Numbered from the stretch's first letter, positions 1 through 6,991 are shown. The stretch is 10,632 bases of DNA from an uncultured Pirellulaceae bacterium (GCA_934278005.1 CAKQWG010000110.1:1-10632), one strand, 5' to 3'. Notes: generated by a model not told the origin, from the sequence alone. Made by a program: numbers and translations.

Positions 1-1047
1 GCCAAGGCAACTGCCAAGGCAACTGCCGAGACAACTGCTCGGGCCGCTGCGAGTGTCGCAACTCCTGGCGACTCGGCAGAGAAGCCGCCTCGACCCGAGC
101 AAGCCGAGCCTGCAGCCAAGGCGCCTGCCAAGTCGACCGGACCGGCCGACAAAGAGGCCGCGGCACATGCGGCTAAAGCGGAGCCCAAGTTTGAGTCGCT
201 GGAAATCACCATGCCGGGACCACCGCGTGCGTCCTTCGACCCCATTGCTGACGTGGCCGGCGAACTGTCGCTGGGAGGACTAGGCATTGCTTTCGCAGTC
301 CGGCCAAACATCACCTCCGTCGATCCGACCCATTGGCAACCCGACGACGCGCTGCGCGTCGGGGATGAACTGCTGCAGATCCAGTGGCAGGTCTCGCCAG
401 AGACCAAACAGGCTTTAGGCAAACAGTTCAGGCCGCAAGCCTTCGAGACCTTCACCTTGGGCAGCGATTTCACTGTGGCCACGCTCTACGACATGCTGCA
501 AAGCTTGCCGGTCGACTCAAAAATCAAATGCTGGGTTCAGCGCGACGGCAAAACCGTCGAGGCTGTGGCCAAACTGGAATATGCACAGGACTGGTTCTGG
601 CATCAGCGCGGCATCGGGCTCTCCCCGATGATGAATATGCATCAAACCGATTCTGTAGCTACGGCCCTTAACCTGGGATTGTGGGAGACAACTCGTCGAT
701 TCAACGATGTGCTCGATTTCCTGCGACTACTGGTCACCGGAAAAATTGGCGCGAAGGGGGTCGGCGGACCAATTGCAATTGCCGAAGCCGCCGGTTCGGA
801 GGCCAGTTTTGGAGTATCGCGACTGTTGTTATTTCTGACCTTGCTGAGTGCCAACTTAGCCATTTTAAATTTTCTGCCCATCCCAGCTCTGGATGGTGGA
901 CACATGGTTTTCCTGATCGCTGAGGCAATTCGCGGCAAACCACTCAACGAGGCTCTACAAGTACGGCTGACGATGCTGGGTGTGCTGGGCCTGCTGAGTC
1001 TAATGGCGTTTGTGATAGTCAAGGATATCATGCGTCTGATGACTTAG
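1..1047 (+). CDS. rseP: RseP-like site-2 intramembrane zinc metalloprotease (C-terminal part, 5' truncated)
   Basis: The reading frame is open from the first base and ends at TAG 1045-1047, so the gene starts upstream; 348 residues are visible. The C-terminus carries the S2P/M50B signature NFLPIPALDGGH (window residues about 290-301), whose LDGG aspartate (codon 892-894) is the expected third zinc ligand. Hydrophobic segments lie on either side (about 273-291 and 325-341). The N-terminal HExxH helix must lie outside the window. Residues about 80-190 look like PDZ-type sequence (LGGLGIAF, ALRVGDELLQI). The first 70 visible residues are a low-complexity Ala/Lys/Pro/Glu linker with an AKAT repeat, longer than expected for E. 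coli RseP. Family members cleave membrane-bound anti-sigma factors or remnant signal peptides in the inner membrane; the substrate here is unknown. A weak GC hairpin about 80 bases downstream is the only terminator-like structure. Confidence 0.9.
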   Translation, partial: AKATAKATAETTARAAASVATPGDSAEKPPRPEQAEPAAKAPAKSTGPADKEAAAHAAKAEPKFESLEITMPGPPRASFDPIADVAGELSLGGLGIAFAVRPNITSVDPTHWQPDDALRVGDELLQIQWQVSPETKQALGKQFRPQAFETFTLGSDFTVATLYDMLQSLPVDSKIKCWVQRDGKTVEAVAKLEYAQDWFWHQRGIGLSPMMNMHQTDSVATALNLGLWETTRRFNDVLDFLRLLVTGKIGAKGVGGPIAIAEAAGSEASFGVSRLLLFLTLLSANLAILNFLPIPALDGGHMVFLIAEAIRGKPLNEALQVRLTMLGVLGLLSLMAFVIVKDIMRLMT

Positions 1048-1382
1048 AGATGGCGCGCGAATGGATGTTGCGTTGGCTGACCTGTAATCTGGCTGCCCGC
1101 GGCTGCATGCCCCTCACCCCTCAACCCGCTCTCCCCGAGTACGGGGCGAGGGGGGGGCATGGCCCCACGGCTAACGGCCAACGGCTAACCACCAGGGCTT
1201 GCCGTTTTTGGATAACGACCAGGGCTTACGGATAACGGCCAGGGCTTACGGCTTACGGCTTACGGCTAAGGGCTAAGGGCTAAGGGCTAAGGCACGGCAA
1301 AGGGCTAAGGCACGGCTAAGAGCTACGCTGGCGGAGGGGTGAGGTGAGGGAAGAACAAGAGCGTGAGGGGAGTGAGGCAGGT
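1048..1382. repeat. Low-complexity intergenic spacer with short tandem repeats
   Basis: This 335-base gap holds no credible gene. Positions 1211-1230 and 1231-1250 are a 20-bp tandem duplication (GATAACGRCCAGGGCTTACG, one mismatch). Overlapping its end is a heptamer array at 1244-1292: three GCTTACG units, then four GCTAAGG units, with degenerate units to about 1320. The spacer begins with a C-rich CCCCTCACCCCTC stretch near 1110 and ends with a G-rich GGGGTGAGGTGAGGG at 1336-1350, which are roughly complementary, so the array sits inside a loose inverted repeat. The purine-rich right arm runs into the upstream region of the glycosylase gene. Confidence 0.8.
1129..1150. terminator. GC-rich hairpin downstream of rseP, possible terminator
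   Basis: CTCTCCCCG (1129-1137) and CGGGGCGAG (1142-1150) pair over 9 bp with one mismatch around an AGTA loop. There is no T-run after it, so a classical intrinsic terminator is not supported. It lies 80 bases past the rseP stop. It may simply be a dispersed intergenic repeat. Confidence 0.3.
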
Positions 1383-2039
1383 ATGTTGCAACAATCGTTC
1401 TCGCGCAAGTTGCGAAAAGCTGAGCGGCATTTAGTTGCCAGCGATCCTTGCTTGGCAGCCTGGATCGATAAGTGTGGCCGCTGCCAATTGGAAGTCGTCT
1501 GGGAGCGGAGTTTGTATGAAGCTCTGGTGCGGGCGATCGCCCATCAACAATTGCACGGTCGAGCGGCAGCCTGCATCTTGGGCCGCTTGACCGACGCCTA
1601 TTCGCGCGGCGGGCGGCTTTTTCCAACGCCACGGCAATTGTCGCGTGCCGAGCCGCAGCGGCTGCGCAGTTTTGGCTTTTCGGCCGCTAAAGTACTAGCC
1701 ATTCAAGGGATCGCCGCGGCGGCCGAGCGTGGCGATATTCCGACGCGGCAGCAAGCGGCAGGGATGAGCGACGACGATTTGATCGCCCACCTTTTGCCGT
1801 TGCGTGGCGTCGGCCGCTGGACCATCGAAATGCTGTTGATTTTCACGCTTGGGCGGCTCGATGTCATGCCAGTCGACGACTTTGGCATCCGTAGCGGCCT
1901 GCAGCATCTGTTAGGGCTAGAGGCCTCGCCCGGCAAGAGAGACTTTGCTGAGTTAACCGGACACTGGGCGCCATACCGCAGCGTGGCCGCTTGGTATCTA
2001 TGGCGATTGGCAGACAGTCGCAAGCCAGTCAAAGCGTAG
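1383..2039 (+). CDS. alkA: DNA-3-methyladenine glycosylase II, AlkA-type (HhH-GPD superfamily)
   Basis: This 218-residue enzyme would remove 3-methyladenine and related alkylated bases from DNA, starting base-excision repair in the cytoplasm. AIAHQQLHGRAA (51-62) matches the AlkA-family helix often written as xQQxS. The helix-hairpin-helix is LLPLRGVGRWTIEM (137-150). The loop PVDDFGIR (163-170) carries the expected catalytic aspartate, D166, equivalent to the second Asp of the DDY motif in E. coli AlkA. The C-terminal WAPYRSVAAWYLW (195-207) is typical. It lacks the extra N-terminal domain of E. coli AlkA and resembles the shorter bacterial forms. I chose ATG 1383, with a purine-rich GGGAG upstream, over GTG 1344, because the intervening 13 codons read through the G-rich repeat. 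No operon partner: the downstream gene is convergent, 10 bases away. Confidence 0.9.
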   Translation: MLQQSFSRKLRKAERHLVASDPCLAAWIDKCGRCQLEVVWERSLYEALVRAIAHQQLHGRAAACILGRLTDAYSRGGRLFPTPRQLSRAEPQRLRSFGFSAAKVLAIQGIAAAAERGDIPTRQQAAGMSDDDLIAHLLPLRGVGRWTIEMLLIFTLGRLDVMPVDDFGIRSGLQHLLGLEASPGKRDFAELTGHWAPYRSVAAWYLWRLADSRKPVKA

Positions 2040-2049
2040 TCGGTCCCTT

Positions 2050-2358
2050 TTAGCCGGCTAGGGCCTTTTGGTGCTTGCGAGCATAGTTGGCCACACCTTC
2101 GGCGATTTCCTGATCGGTGATACCATAGCGTTTGAGTAGCTTGATCATCACCGCTCCCATGCGAACCGGCTTGCCAATGCGTGCACTACGCGGGGTAAAG
2201 CTCAAGCGATCCGAAAGAGCGGAGATGTCTGGGCGGGGAGTGTCGATGGTGTCTACAGCTGGAGCAATGGCGGTCGGTTGTGGGGCTTCGGCGTGGTCGC
2301 TCCAAGCAAAGAAAAGTTGAGAAGAGGCGATTGGCGATGCGCATGTTGCGTTGGACAT
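2050..2358 (-). CDS. Small uncharacterised protein
   Basis: An open frame of 102 codons from ATG at 2358 to the stop at 2050. The frame could extend upstream to 2469, but that part (with HCKGQAAGEQ) looks like random translation. I do not recognise a family. The first half is Ala/Pro/Thr-rich and probably disordered; the second half (about 60-100) has a compact, helical-looking stretch, KPVRMGAVMIKLLKRYGITD followed by QEIAEGVANYARKH, whose regular alternation of hydrophobic and charged residues favours a real protein. No signal peptide or membrane segment is seen. It converges on the alkA stop with a 10-base gap and is divergent from the MDR dehydrogenase. There is no clear Shine-Dalgarno site, which is common in this window. 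Confidence 0.6.
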   Translation of the reverse strand: MSNATCASPIASSQLFFAWSDHAEAPQPTAIAPAVDTIDTPRPDISALSDRLSFTPRSARIGKPVRMGAVMIKLLKRYGITDQEIAEGVANYARKHQKALAG

Positions 2359-2521
2359 GGTATTTTTAGGCTTACTGCCTACCCTCATGCGAAAGTGTTG
2401 GAAGCTGATGAACCACGCACTTCTCTGCTCGCCTGCCGCCTGACCTTTGCAGTGGATGTCAGTTCGCATAGTGCTAGTCGGCGGCGAGCAGTGCCAGTGA
2501 CTAGATATAGTTTTCGCGATG

Positions 2522-2532
2522 GGTGTAACACC
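2522..2532. promoter_or_regulatory. Short dyad GGTGT-A-ACACC upstream of the MDR gene
   Basis: A perfect 5-bp inverted repeat with a 1-base centre lies 59 bases before the dehydrogenase start, in the divergent region between it and the small - strand gene. Its place suggests a possible operator, but such short dyads also arise by chance and no promoter boxes are convincing nearby. Confidence 0.2.
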
Positions 2533-2590
2533 TTAGGTCACGGCCTTTAGAAATAATTTGCAAACCATCTTTTTCAAGGACATGAGCACC

Positions 2591-3583
2591 ATGAAAGCCG
2601 CCTACTTCACGCAGCCTGGTACACCGGATGTCATTCAATACGGCGATTTACCTGAGCCCACGCTAGCTGCCGGCCAAGTGCTCGTGAAAATGGCGGCGGT
2701 CTCAGTTAACCCCATCGACACTTACATTCGCGGCGGCGCCAACTACTGGGAATTGCCTCAGCCGTTTATCGTGGGCTGCGATCTGGCCGGCAGCGTGGTT
2801 GAGGTCGGCGAAGGGGTCAAACACTTCAAGCCGGGAGATCGCGTGTGGTGCAGCAATCAAGGCTTGCAAGGCCGGCAAGGTACATTCTCGGAACTGTGTG
2901 CCGTAGACGCCCAGTGGCTCTACCCGACGCCACAAGGAGTCAGCGACTCGTCCGCCGCCGCCGTGGCACTGGTAGCCATAACAGCTCACCTGGGCCTGTT
3001 CCGCGAGGCTCAACTAAAATCGGGGCAGACGATTTTCGTGCGCGGCGGGACGGGCGGTGTGGGTTCCATGGTGGTGCAAATGGCTAAAGCGGTGGGAGCC
3101 AAAGTCATCGCTACGGCAGGAGGGCCCAAAAAAGTAGAGCAGTGCCAGCGCTTGGGCGCAGATCACGTGTTGGACTACAACCAAGGCGATTTGCAGGCAC
3201 GCGTGCTGGAGCTGGCCCCACAGGGAGTCAACGTCTTTTGGGAAACGCTGCGCGAGCCCGATTTCGATTTCGTGGTCTCGGCGCTGTCTGAGCGTGGACG
3301 GATGGTCGTCATGGCCGGCCGCGACGCACGCCCCGAGTTCCCGCTGGGACCGTTTTATGTCAAAGGCTGCTCGCTGCACGGCTTTGCCATGTTCAAAGCC
3401 ACCCCCGCCGAACAAGCCTCGTGCGCCTCAGACATCAATCATTGGCTCTCCACTGGACAACTCAAGCCCTTGATCGACCGCACGCTAGCGCTCAGCCAAG
3501 CTGCCGAAGCCCATCGCCTACAGGAGGCCCACACGGTAGCCAAGCAAAGCTCGCTGACCGGCAAGTTGGTACTGGTGCCCTAG
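2591..3583 (+). CDS. NAD(P)H quinone oxidoreductase-like MDR-family dehydrogenase
   Basis: A 330-residue cytoplasmic medium-chain dehydrogenase/reductase, close to the usual length of the quinone oxidoreductase branch. The GroES-like domain starts MKAAYFTQPG and includes VNPIDTYIRGG (39-49) and GCDLAGSVVEVGEGVKHFKPGDRV (62-85), which is split here only by numbering. The Rossmann nucleotide-binding loop is GGTGGVGSMVVQMAK (152-166). The cysteine cluster that binds structural zinc and the catalytic zinc ligands of alcohol dehydrogenases are not apparent, so a zinc-independent NADPH-dependent reductase of quinones or enones is likely; the substrate is unknown. ATG 2591 is chosen because the protein then begins as family members do and AAGGA lies 10 bases upstream; ATG 2582 and TTG 2558 are in frame. 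It appears monocistronic. A 26-bp dispersed repeat begins at the base after its stop. Confidence 0.88.
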   Translation: MKAAYFTQPGTPDVIQYGDLPEPTLAAGQVLVKMAAVSVNPIDTYIRGGANYWELPQPFIVGCDLAGSVVEVGEGVKHFKPGDRVWCSNQGLQGRQGTFSELCAVDAQWLYPTPQGVSDSSAAAVALVAITAHLGLFREAQLKSGQTIFVRGGTGGVGSMVVQMAKAVGAKVIATAGGPKKVEQCQRLGADHVLDYNQGDLQARVLELAPQGVNVFWETLREPDFDFVVSALSERGRMVVMAGRDARPEFPLGPFYVKGCSLHGFAMFKATPAEQASCASDINHWLSTGQLKPLIDRTLALSQAAEAHRLQEAHTVAKQSSLTGKLVLVP

Positions 3584-3609
3584 CCGGTGAGGTATGCATC
3601 CTGCTTGCC
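3584..3609 (+). repeat. 26-bp dispersed repeat, copy 1
   Basis: Begins CCGGTGAGGTATGCATCC and ends TGCTTGCC. It matches the reverse complement of 5105-5130 at 25 of 26 positions; only base 3590 differs. It abuts the MDR stop codon directly. The final bases run into an 11-bp tandem repeat, CTGCTTGCCCA (3601-3611 and 3612-3622). Confidence 0.85.
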
Positions 3610-4036
3610 CACTGCTTGCCCACTGCTCTACACTCCGTTCGCATGCCTAGAGCCAAAGCACCTCTCAGTTTTCTAACCTACACCTTCTAACCTCAGCCAG
3701 ACTTCGAACGGCCCGTGCCGCGGGTGGCAGCCGCCGAGCCGCGCGATGGATGGTTAGAAAATAGATGGTCAGAAAATCCCGCGAACCATGCACGACATCG
3801 CCACTGTACTTCTGCATAACAATAAGAGTGGATCTCAACTGAGGCTGGTGGATGAGTTCGCTACGACAATAGACTGATCTACTAAGTTGATCCGCATCAA
3901 TCGCATTTACCACAGATTCAGATTACGAATCGACGGGTGCCGCCGCCTCTCGCACGGTCTCCATCTTTTGCCGTACATCTTCTAACCTGATTTTACGGAA
4001 GTGAACGTAGCGAGCAGCAGTAGTGAGGCCTGGGAG
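3610..4036. repeat. Intergenic region with repeated TTCTAACCT motifs
   Basis: No credible gene is seen here. TTTTCTAACC (3669-3678) is matched by its perfect complement GGTTAGAAAA (3752-3761), forming a 10-bp inverted repeat with a 73-base loop. A near copy, GGTCAGAAAA, follows at 3768-3777, and further plus-strand copies of CTTCTAACCT occur near 3684 and 3979. The segment lies between two convergent genes (MDR + and DUF4105 -), so it could hold termination structures, but there is no hairpin plus T-run. Confidence 0.6.
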
Positions 4037-4966
4037 CTAACGCGGCCGGCGAATAGCCTGGGAAAAGTGGGGGTCGTCGGCATACAGTTGGGCAGCCAAG
4101 TTGATTTTGCTGGCTGCTTTGATCTGCTCGAAAGGTCCTTCGGCAGCCAGTAGTCCCAGATCATACGCAAATCGGTCTGACTGGCCGGGCAGCAAGAGAC
4201 GAAAATCGCCAAGTAGGGTACCGGGGCGGATTTGATTGACCAGATCGACAATGTTGGTCGTGCAGTTATTGGTCACCAAGTCGTAGAACTCGGGCTCGCG
4301 GGCGATTTCGTTGACACGAGCCATAGCCGCCAAAAATGTCTTTTGAACTTGCTCCGGCGTAGCCTTAATGGGATACAAAAAGACGTCTACCTTGCGGACT
4401 TCGGTTCGCAGCAAGATCAAATCCTGTTCGGTGCCAACGACCCACATCAATTCATACTCGTTGTTGGTGCTCGGGCCCAGGGCGTAGCTTTCATGCGTCT
4501 CGAGTCGAGCTTCGACGGAGACCACGATCTGCTCTCCGCTGGCCAAACCAAAGCTCAGCATGGTATGGGCGATTAGCGGTGCGTTGACGAATGGGACCAC
4601 AATGAAATCGATCGTGCGCACGTCCGACAGCAAAATCTGGCGATCGAAGTGCCGCACATCGTAATCGTCTTCGGTGCGGTAATCGCAGTCGCGGATGTTT
4701 TTCAGATGAACTCGATCATGTCCGATTTCCGCATACGGCAAAATGGCCAAATCGGGACGCCACAATCGATCGTGACTAGGCTGCTTTTGCAGCGGGGCAG
4801 TGATGAAATTCACCAGTCTCCCTAAGCGACTCGATGGCGGCTGGTTGTTGCCTGCTGCCGGGGTGATCAGGGTACTGCAGCCGCTAGAGGTGATTAGCAG
4901 CACAGACATCGCGACGAAGAGCCCAGGCAAACTGGGATGGAACGATTTCGCGAGAAAATACTGCAT
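4037..4966 (-). CDS. Putative lipoprotein with DUF4105 (Lnb N-terminal periplasmic-like) domain
   Basis: 309 residues. The N-terminus is a signal sequence: a short basic region, hydrophobic LFVAMSVLLIT (16-26), then SSGC with C30 as a likely lipidation site; the residue at -3 is Ser rather than Leu, so the lipobox is relaxed. From about residue 68 the sequence resembles the DUF4105 family: LWRPDLAILPYAEI, then VRHFDRQILLSDVRTIDFIV (105-124), APLIAHTMLSFGLASGEQIV (129-148), and FYDLVTNNCTTNIVDLV (227-243). H134 and C235 in these motifs may form a Cys/His active site, as in NlpC/P60- or LRAT-like folds; this is inference. It should act outside the cytoplasmic membrane. The family is widespread but poorly characterised. 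Its start codon lies within a 25-base dyad, and the gene is bracketed by inverted copies of a 26-bp repeat. No Shine-Dalgarno site is visible. Confidence 0.82.
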   Translation of the reverse strand: MQYFLAKSFHPSLPGLFVAMSVLLITSSGCSTLITPAAGNNQPPSSRLGRLVNFITAPLQKQPSHDRLWRPDLAILPYAEIGHDRVHLKNIRDCDYRTEDDYDVRHFDRQILLSDVRTIDFIVVPFVNAPLIAHTMLSFGLASGEQIVVSVEARLETHESYALGPSTNNEYELMWVVGTEQDLILLRTEVRKVDVFLYPIKATPEQVQKTFLAAMARVNEIAREPEFYDLVTNNCTTNIVDLVNQIRPGTLLGDFRLLLPGQSDRFAYDLGLLAAEGPFEQIKAASKINLAAQLYADDPHFSQAIRRPR

Positions 4967-4988
4967 GGCTTGCTATAGCAAATCCATG
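4964..4988 (-). promoter_or_regulatory. Palindrome overlapping the start codon of the DUF4105 gene
   Basis: TTGCTATAGCAA (4970-4981) is a perfect 12-bp palindrome. CATGG (4964-4968) and CCATG (4984-4988) flank it and are also complementary, giving a dyad of about 25 bases with a one-versus-two-base offset. The gene's ATG (4966-4964 on the - strand) is in the outer arm. In mRNA this could fold and hide the start codon, or in DNA serve as an operator. Function is inference. Confidence 0.4.
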
Positions 4989-5009
4989 CCGCTCAGGCCA
5001 AGTCCAGCC

Positions 5010-5045
5010 TCAGCCGCACGGCGTTAGCCGCGGTTGGGTCGAACA
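5010..5045. repeat. 36-bp palindromic REP-like repeat, unit 1
   Basis: Starts TCAGCCGCACGGCG and ends GGTTGGGTCGAACA. It is identical to 5061-5096 except for one base (G or C before TCGAACA). Within it, CCGCACGGC and GCCGCGG pair around GTTA with a 2-base bulge, so each unit can form a short GC hairpin. This kind of dispersed intergenic unit is typical of REP-like elements. Confidence 0.85.
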
Positions 5046-5060
5046 ATCAACCTGGATTTA

Positions 5061-5096
5061 TCAGCCGCACGGCGTTAGCCGCGGTTGGCTCGAACA
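5061..5096. repeat. 36-bp palindromic REP-like repeat, unit 2
   Basis: Second copy, 51 bases after the first and in the same orientation, with one mismatch. Eight bases further on comes the inverted copy of the 26-bp repeat, so the two elements form one composite block between the kinase 3' end and the DUF4105 5' end. Confidence 0.85.
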
Positions 5097-5104
5097 GGGT
5101 TTTT

Positions 5105-5130
5105 GGCAAGCAGGATGCATACCCCACCGG
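5105..5130 (-). repeat. 26-bp dispersed repeat, copy 2 (inverted)
   Basis: Reads GGCAAGCAGGATGCATACCC then CACCGG on the + strand, the reverse complement of 3584-3609 with one mismatch. On the - strand it begins 10 bases after the histidine kinase stop codon, so both copies lie in the same orientation relative to the gene that ends just before them. Confidence 0.85.
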
Positions 5131-5140
5131 ACTGCTCTGA

Positions 5141-6991
5141 TTAAATCCGCGGTGGCTTGACGGATTTCTGGATCTGATCGAGGCGCACTTGCCTGGAGTG
5201 CCACTGCTGAGCGAGCTCGGCGAGGGTTCCCGAAAATTTCTCACAGGGTGTCTCGGCTAACGAGGCGTCGATAGCCGGAGCGCTGCTGTTTGAGTTGCGG
5301 CTATTGGACGTGCCAGCAGCTGAGGCCACTGCGGACCGCTCATCCCAGTGGGCATTGTCGCTGCGGATCAACCGCGCTGGACCGCCAGCGTTTGGTCGTA
5401 CTACCATAGGCGTTTCTGTAGCTTGCAAATCGTCGATTGGCGGTATGTGATCGCCGATCAGCTCTGCAATCCTTTCGGCGATGATCGATGTCAAACGCAC
5501 CATACATGTCTGCCCTTTGGACTCGCTGGGGGACTTGCTGTCACTGACTGCTGGCGAGACAGCAGGTTGCCAAGCGAAGACCTGCTGTCGGCGACACTCC
5601 AGCGGCACGTTCCAAGCATTGTCGCGCTCGCGCAATTTGTGGAGGGCTGCCGACATACCGCTGGGCAGTGCTCCACTGCTCGTCGCTGCTTGTTTGGAGA
5701 GCCATAACCAACGATCGCGGGCGACGCGGTAGACCAAGTCATCACTGCTGGCCGCCTGCTGTAGCTGCAAATCGATTTCATTGCACATCGCAGGCGCGGT
5801 CACCGAGGCAGCGCTGCGGATCGCGTGGATTGCGATTCGCTGCTGGGAACCGCTACTGTTCTGGTGCGGCTCAGTAGCAGGCTGCTGCAACCAGCTGTGC
5901 ACGAGCGAATGATAGTTGTCCACGGGCAGGATTAGATTGAACTGGGTTCCACCGCCACTGGGCAGTTGCACGCGCAGCGTGCCCCCCAGAGCGCCCACGA
6001 GTGTCTTTGCCGTGGCGAGTCCTAGGCCCATGCTGCAAATCGTCTGCGATGAGTTGTTCGAGAGACTCAGCGGAGCGTTGATCTGTTGGGTCTGCTCTCG
6101 GGACAGCCCGCGACCATCGTCTTCGATGGTGACTATCATGCGCTGGGTTACGCGCGTCTGCCAAGCGACAGTCACGCGTACCTCGCCGCCCGGGCGGCTG
6201 GCCTGAATCGCATTTTCGACCAAGTTTAGCAATGTTCGCGACAGCTGGTTCGCATCCGAGTAGAGTCTGGGCAGGGAGCGATCCCAGCCGATCCACAGCA
6301 AGCGGACGCCGCGTTGCTTGGCCAGTGAGTTCAGCAATGGCTGGATGCTCCGCAGCCACTGCTGTGGATAGAACCGGCGGCGAATGCTGACCGGTTGCCC
6401 GTGGTCGAGACTGTGCTGGACGAGGATACCTTCCGCCCAGCGGTTGGCTTGAGCTAGCCGCAGCTGCGCTTCATGCAACAACTCTTTGTGCTCTGCGCTC
6501 CATTGCCCAGCTGCGGCAGCCTGCTGCACCACGCTGGAGATAATCTGCTGAGCCACAGCGATCGGCGAACGAATGTCGTGTGCCACCTCGGCCAGCATTC
6601 CGTTCAACTTGACTGCAGGATCGGATGCCCGGGGCGCATGTGAGAGTGCCGGCGCTGAGCTTGTCGAGCTCTGTTGCAGACAGCGATGCCAACCGAAATC
6701 TTCGCTCCACTGCGCAAGCAACCAGGGGTCGGGGGTCTTGCTGTGCGGACTGTCAAAGCGCACATAGGCTGGCGCATTGCGGCGCATTGCCGGGTCGGAT
6801 TGGCTTCCAGCCAGCAGGACGAGCGTCTGCCAGGAATGCTCGGCCGGCGATGAAACCTGGTCAGACCTAGTTGCTGTGGCTGCTTGCATCCCACCGCGTG
6901 AGCGGCCTGAATTTGAGCTCGCGTAATTCAGTTGAGTTGATAGAGGCATAGCATTCCATTCCATGGCTGAAGTAGGCAGCGGATGATCCAT
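5141..6991 (-). CDS. Soluble sensor histidine kinase with long C-terminal extension
   Basis: 616 residues. The transmitter core is clear: H-box MLAEVAHDIRSPIAVAQQI (132-150, phospho-acceptor H138), N-box LLNLVENAIQAS (254-265, N260), G1 DDGRGL (291-296), G2 MGLGLATAKTL (321-331), and the end of the ATPase domain at FNLILPVDN (about 351-359). It should autophosphorylate on H138 and pass the phosphate to a response regulator. No membrane segment or signal peptide is visible, so it is probably cytoplasmic. The first 120 residues are polar, Ser/Gln-rich, with no recognised sensor domain. After the kinase come about 260 residues of unknown type, including QQAASSDDLVYRVARDRWLW (411-430), a low-complexity Ser-rich part, and a helical end; no receiver domain motif is seen. 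No response regulator gene is adjacent. The ATG at 6991 has no clear Shine-Dalgarno site; in-frame ATGs at codons 10 and 15 are alternatives. Confidence 0.88.
   Translation of the reverse strand: MDHPLPTSAMEWNAMPLSTQLNYASSNSGRSRGGMQAATATRSDQVSSPAEHSWQTLVLLAGSQSDPAMRRNAPAYVRFDSPHSKTPDPWLLAQWSEDFGWHRCLQQSSTSSAPALSHAPRASDPAVKLNGMLAEVAHDIRSPIAVAQQIISSVVQQAAAAGQWSAEHKELLHEAQLRLAQANRWAEGILVQHSLDHGQPVSIRRRFYPQQWLRSIQPLLNSLAKQRGVRLLWIGWDRSLPRLYSDANQLSRTLLNLVENAIQASRPGGEVRVTVAWQTRVTQRMIVTIEDDGRGLSREQTQQINAPLSLSNNSSQTICSMGLGLATAKTLVGALGGTLRVQLPSGGGTQFNLILPVDNYHSLVHSWLQQPATEPHQNSSGSQQRIAIHAIRSAASVTAPAMCNEIDLQLQQAASSDDLVYRVARDRWLWLSKQAATSSGALPSGMSAALHKLRERDNAWNVPLECRRQQVFAWQPAVSPAVSDSKSPSESKGQTCMVRLTSIIAERIAELIGDHIPPIDDLQATETPMVVRPNAGGPARLIRSDNAHWDERSAVASAAGTSNSRNSNSSAPAIDASLAETPCEKFSGTLAELAQQWHSRQVRLDQIQKSVKPPRI

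Noticed and set aside
1273..1632. 119-codon - strand open frame over the heptamer array and alkA
   Set aside because: It overlaps the well-supported alkA gene, and its end is a translation of the tandem repeats (ALSRALALCRALAL).
2278..2550. 90-codon + strand open frame opposite the small - strand gene
   Set aside because: Composition is random-like, rich in Arg/Cys/Ser; the opposite strand gives a more protein-like sequence.
3665..3913. 82-codon - strand open frame between the MDR and DUF4105 genes
   Set aside because: The translation is repetitive (FLTIYFLTIHR) because it crosses the TTCTAACC motifs; no start signal and no family resemblance.
3584..5130. Insertion sequence defined by the 26-bp inverted repeats
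   Set aside because: There is no transposase, no obvious target-site duplication, and the only gene inside is DUF4105-like.
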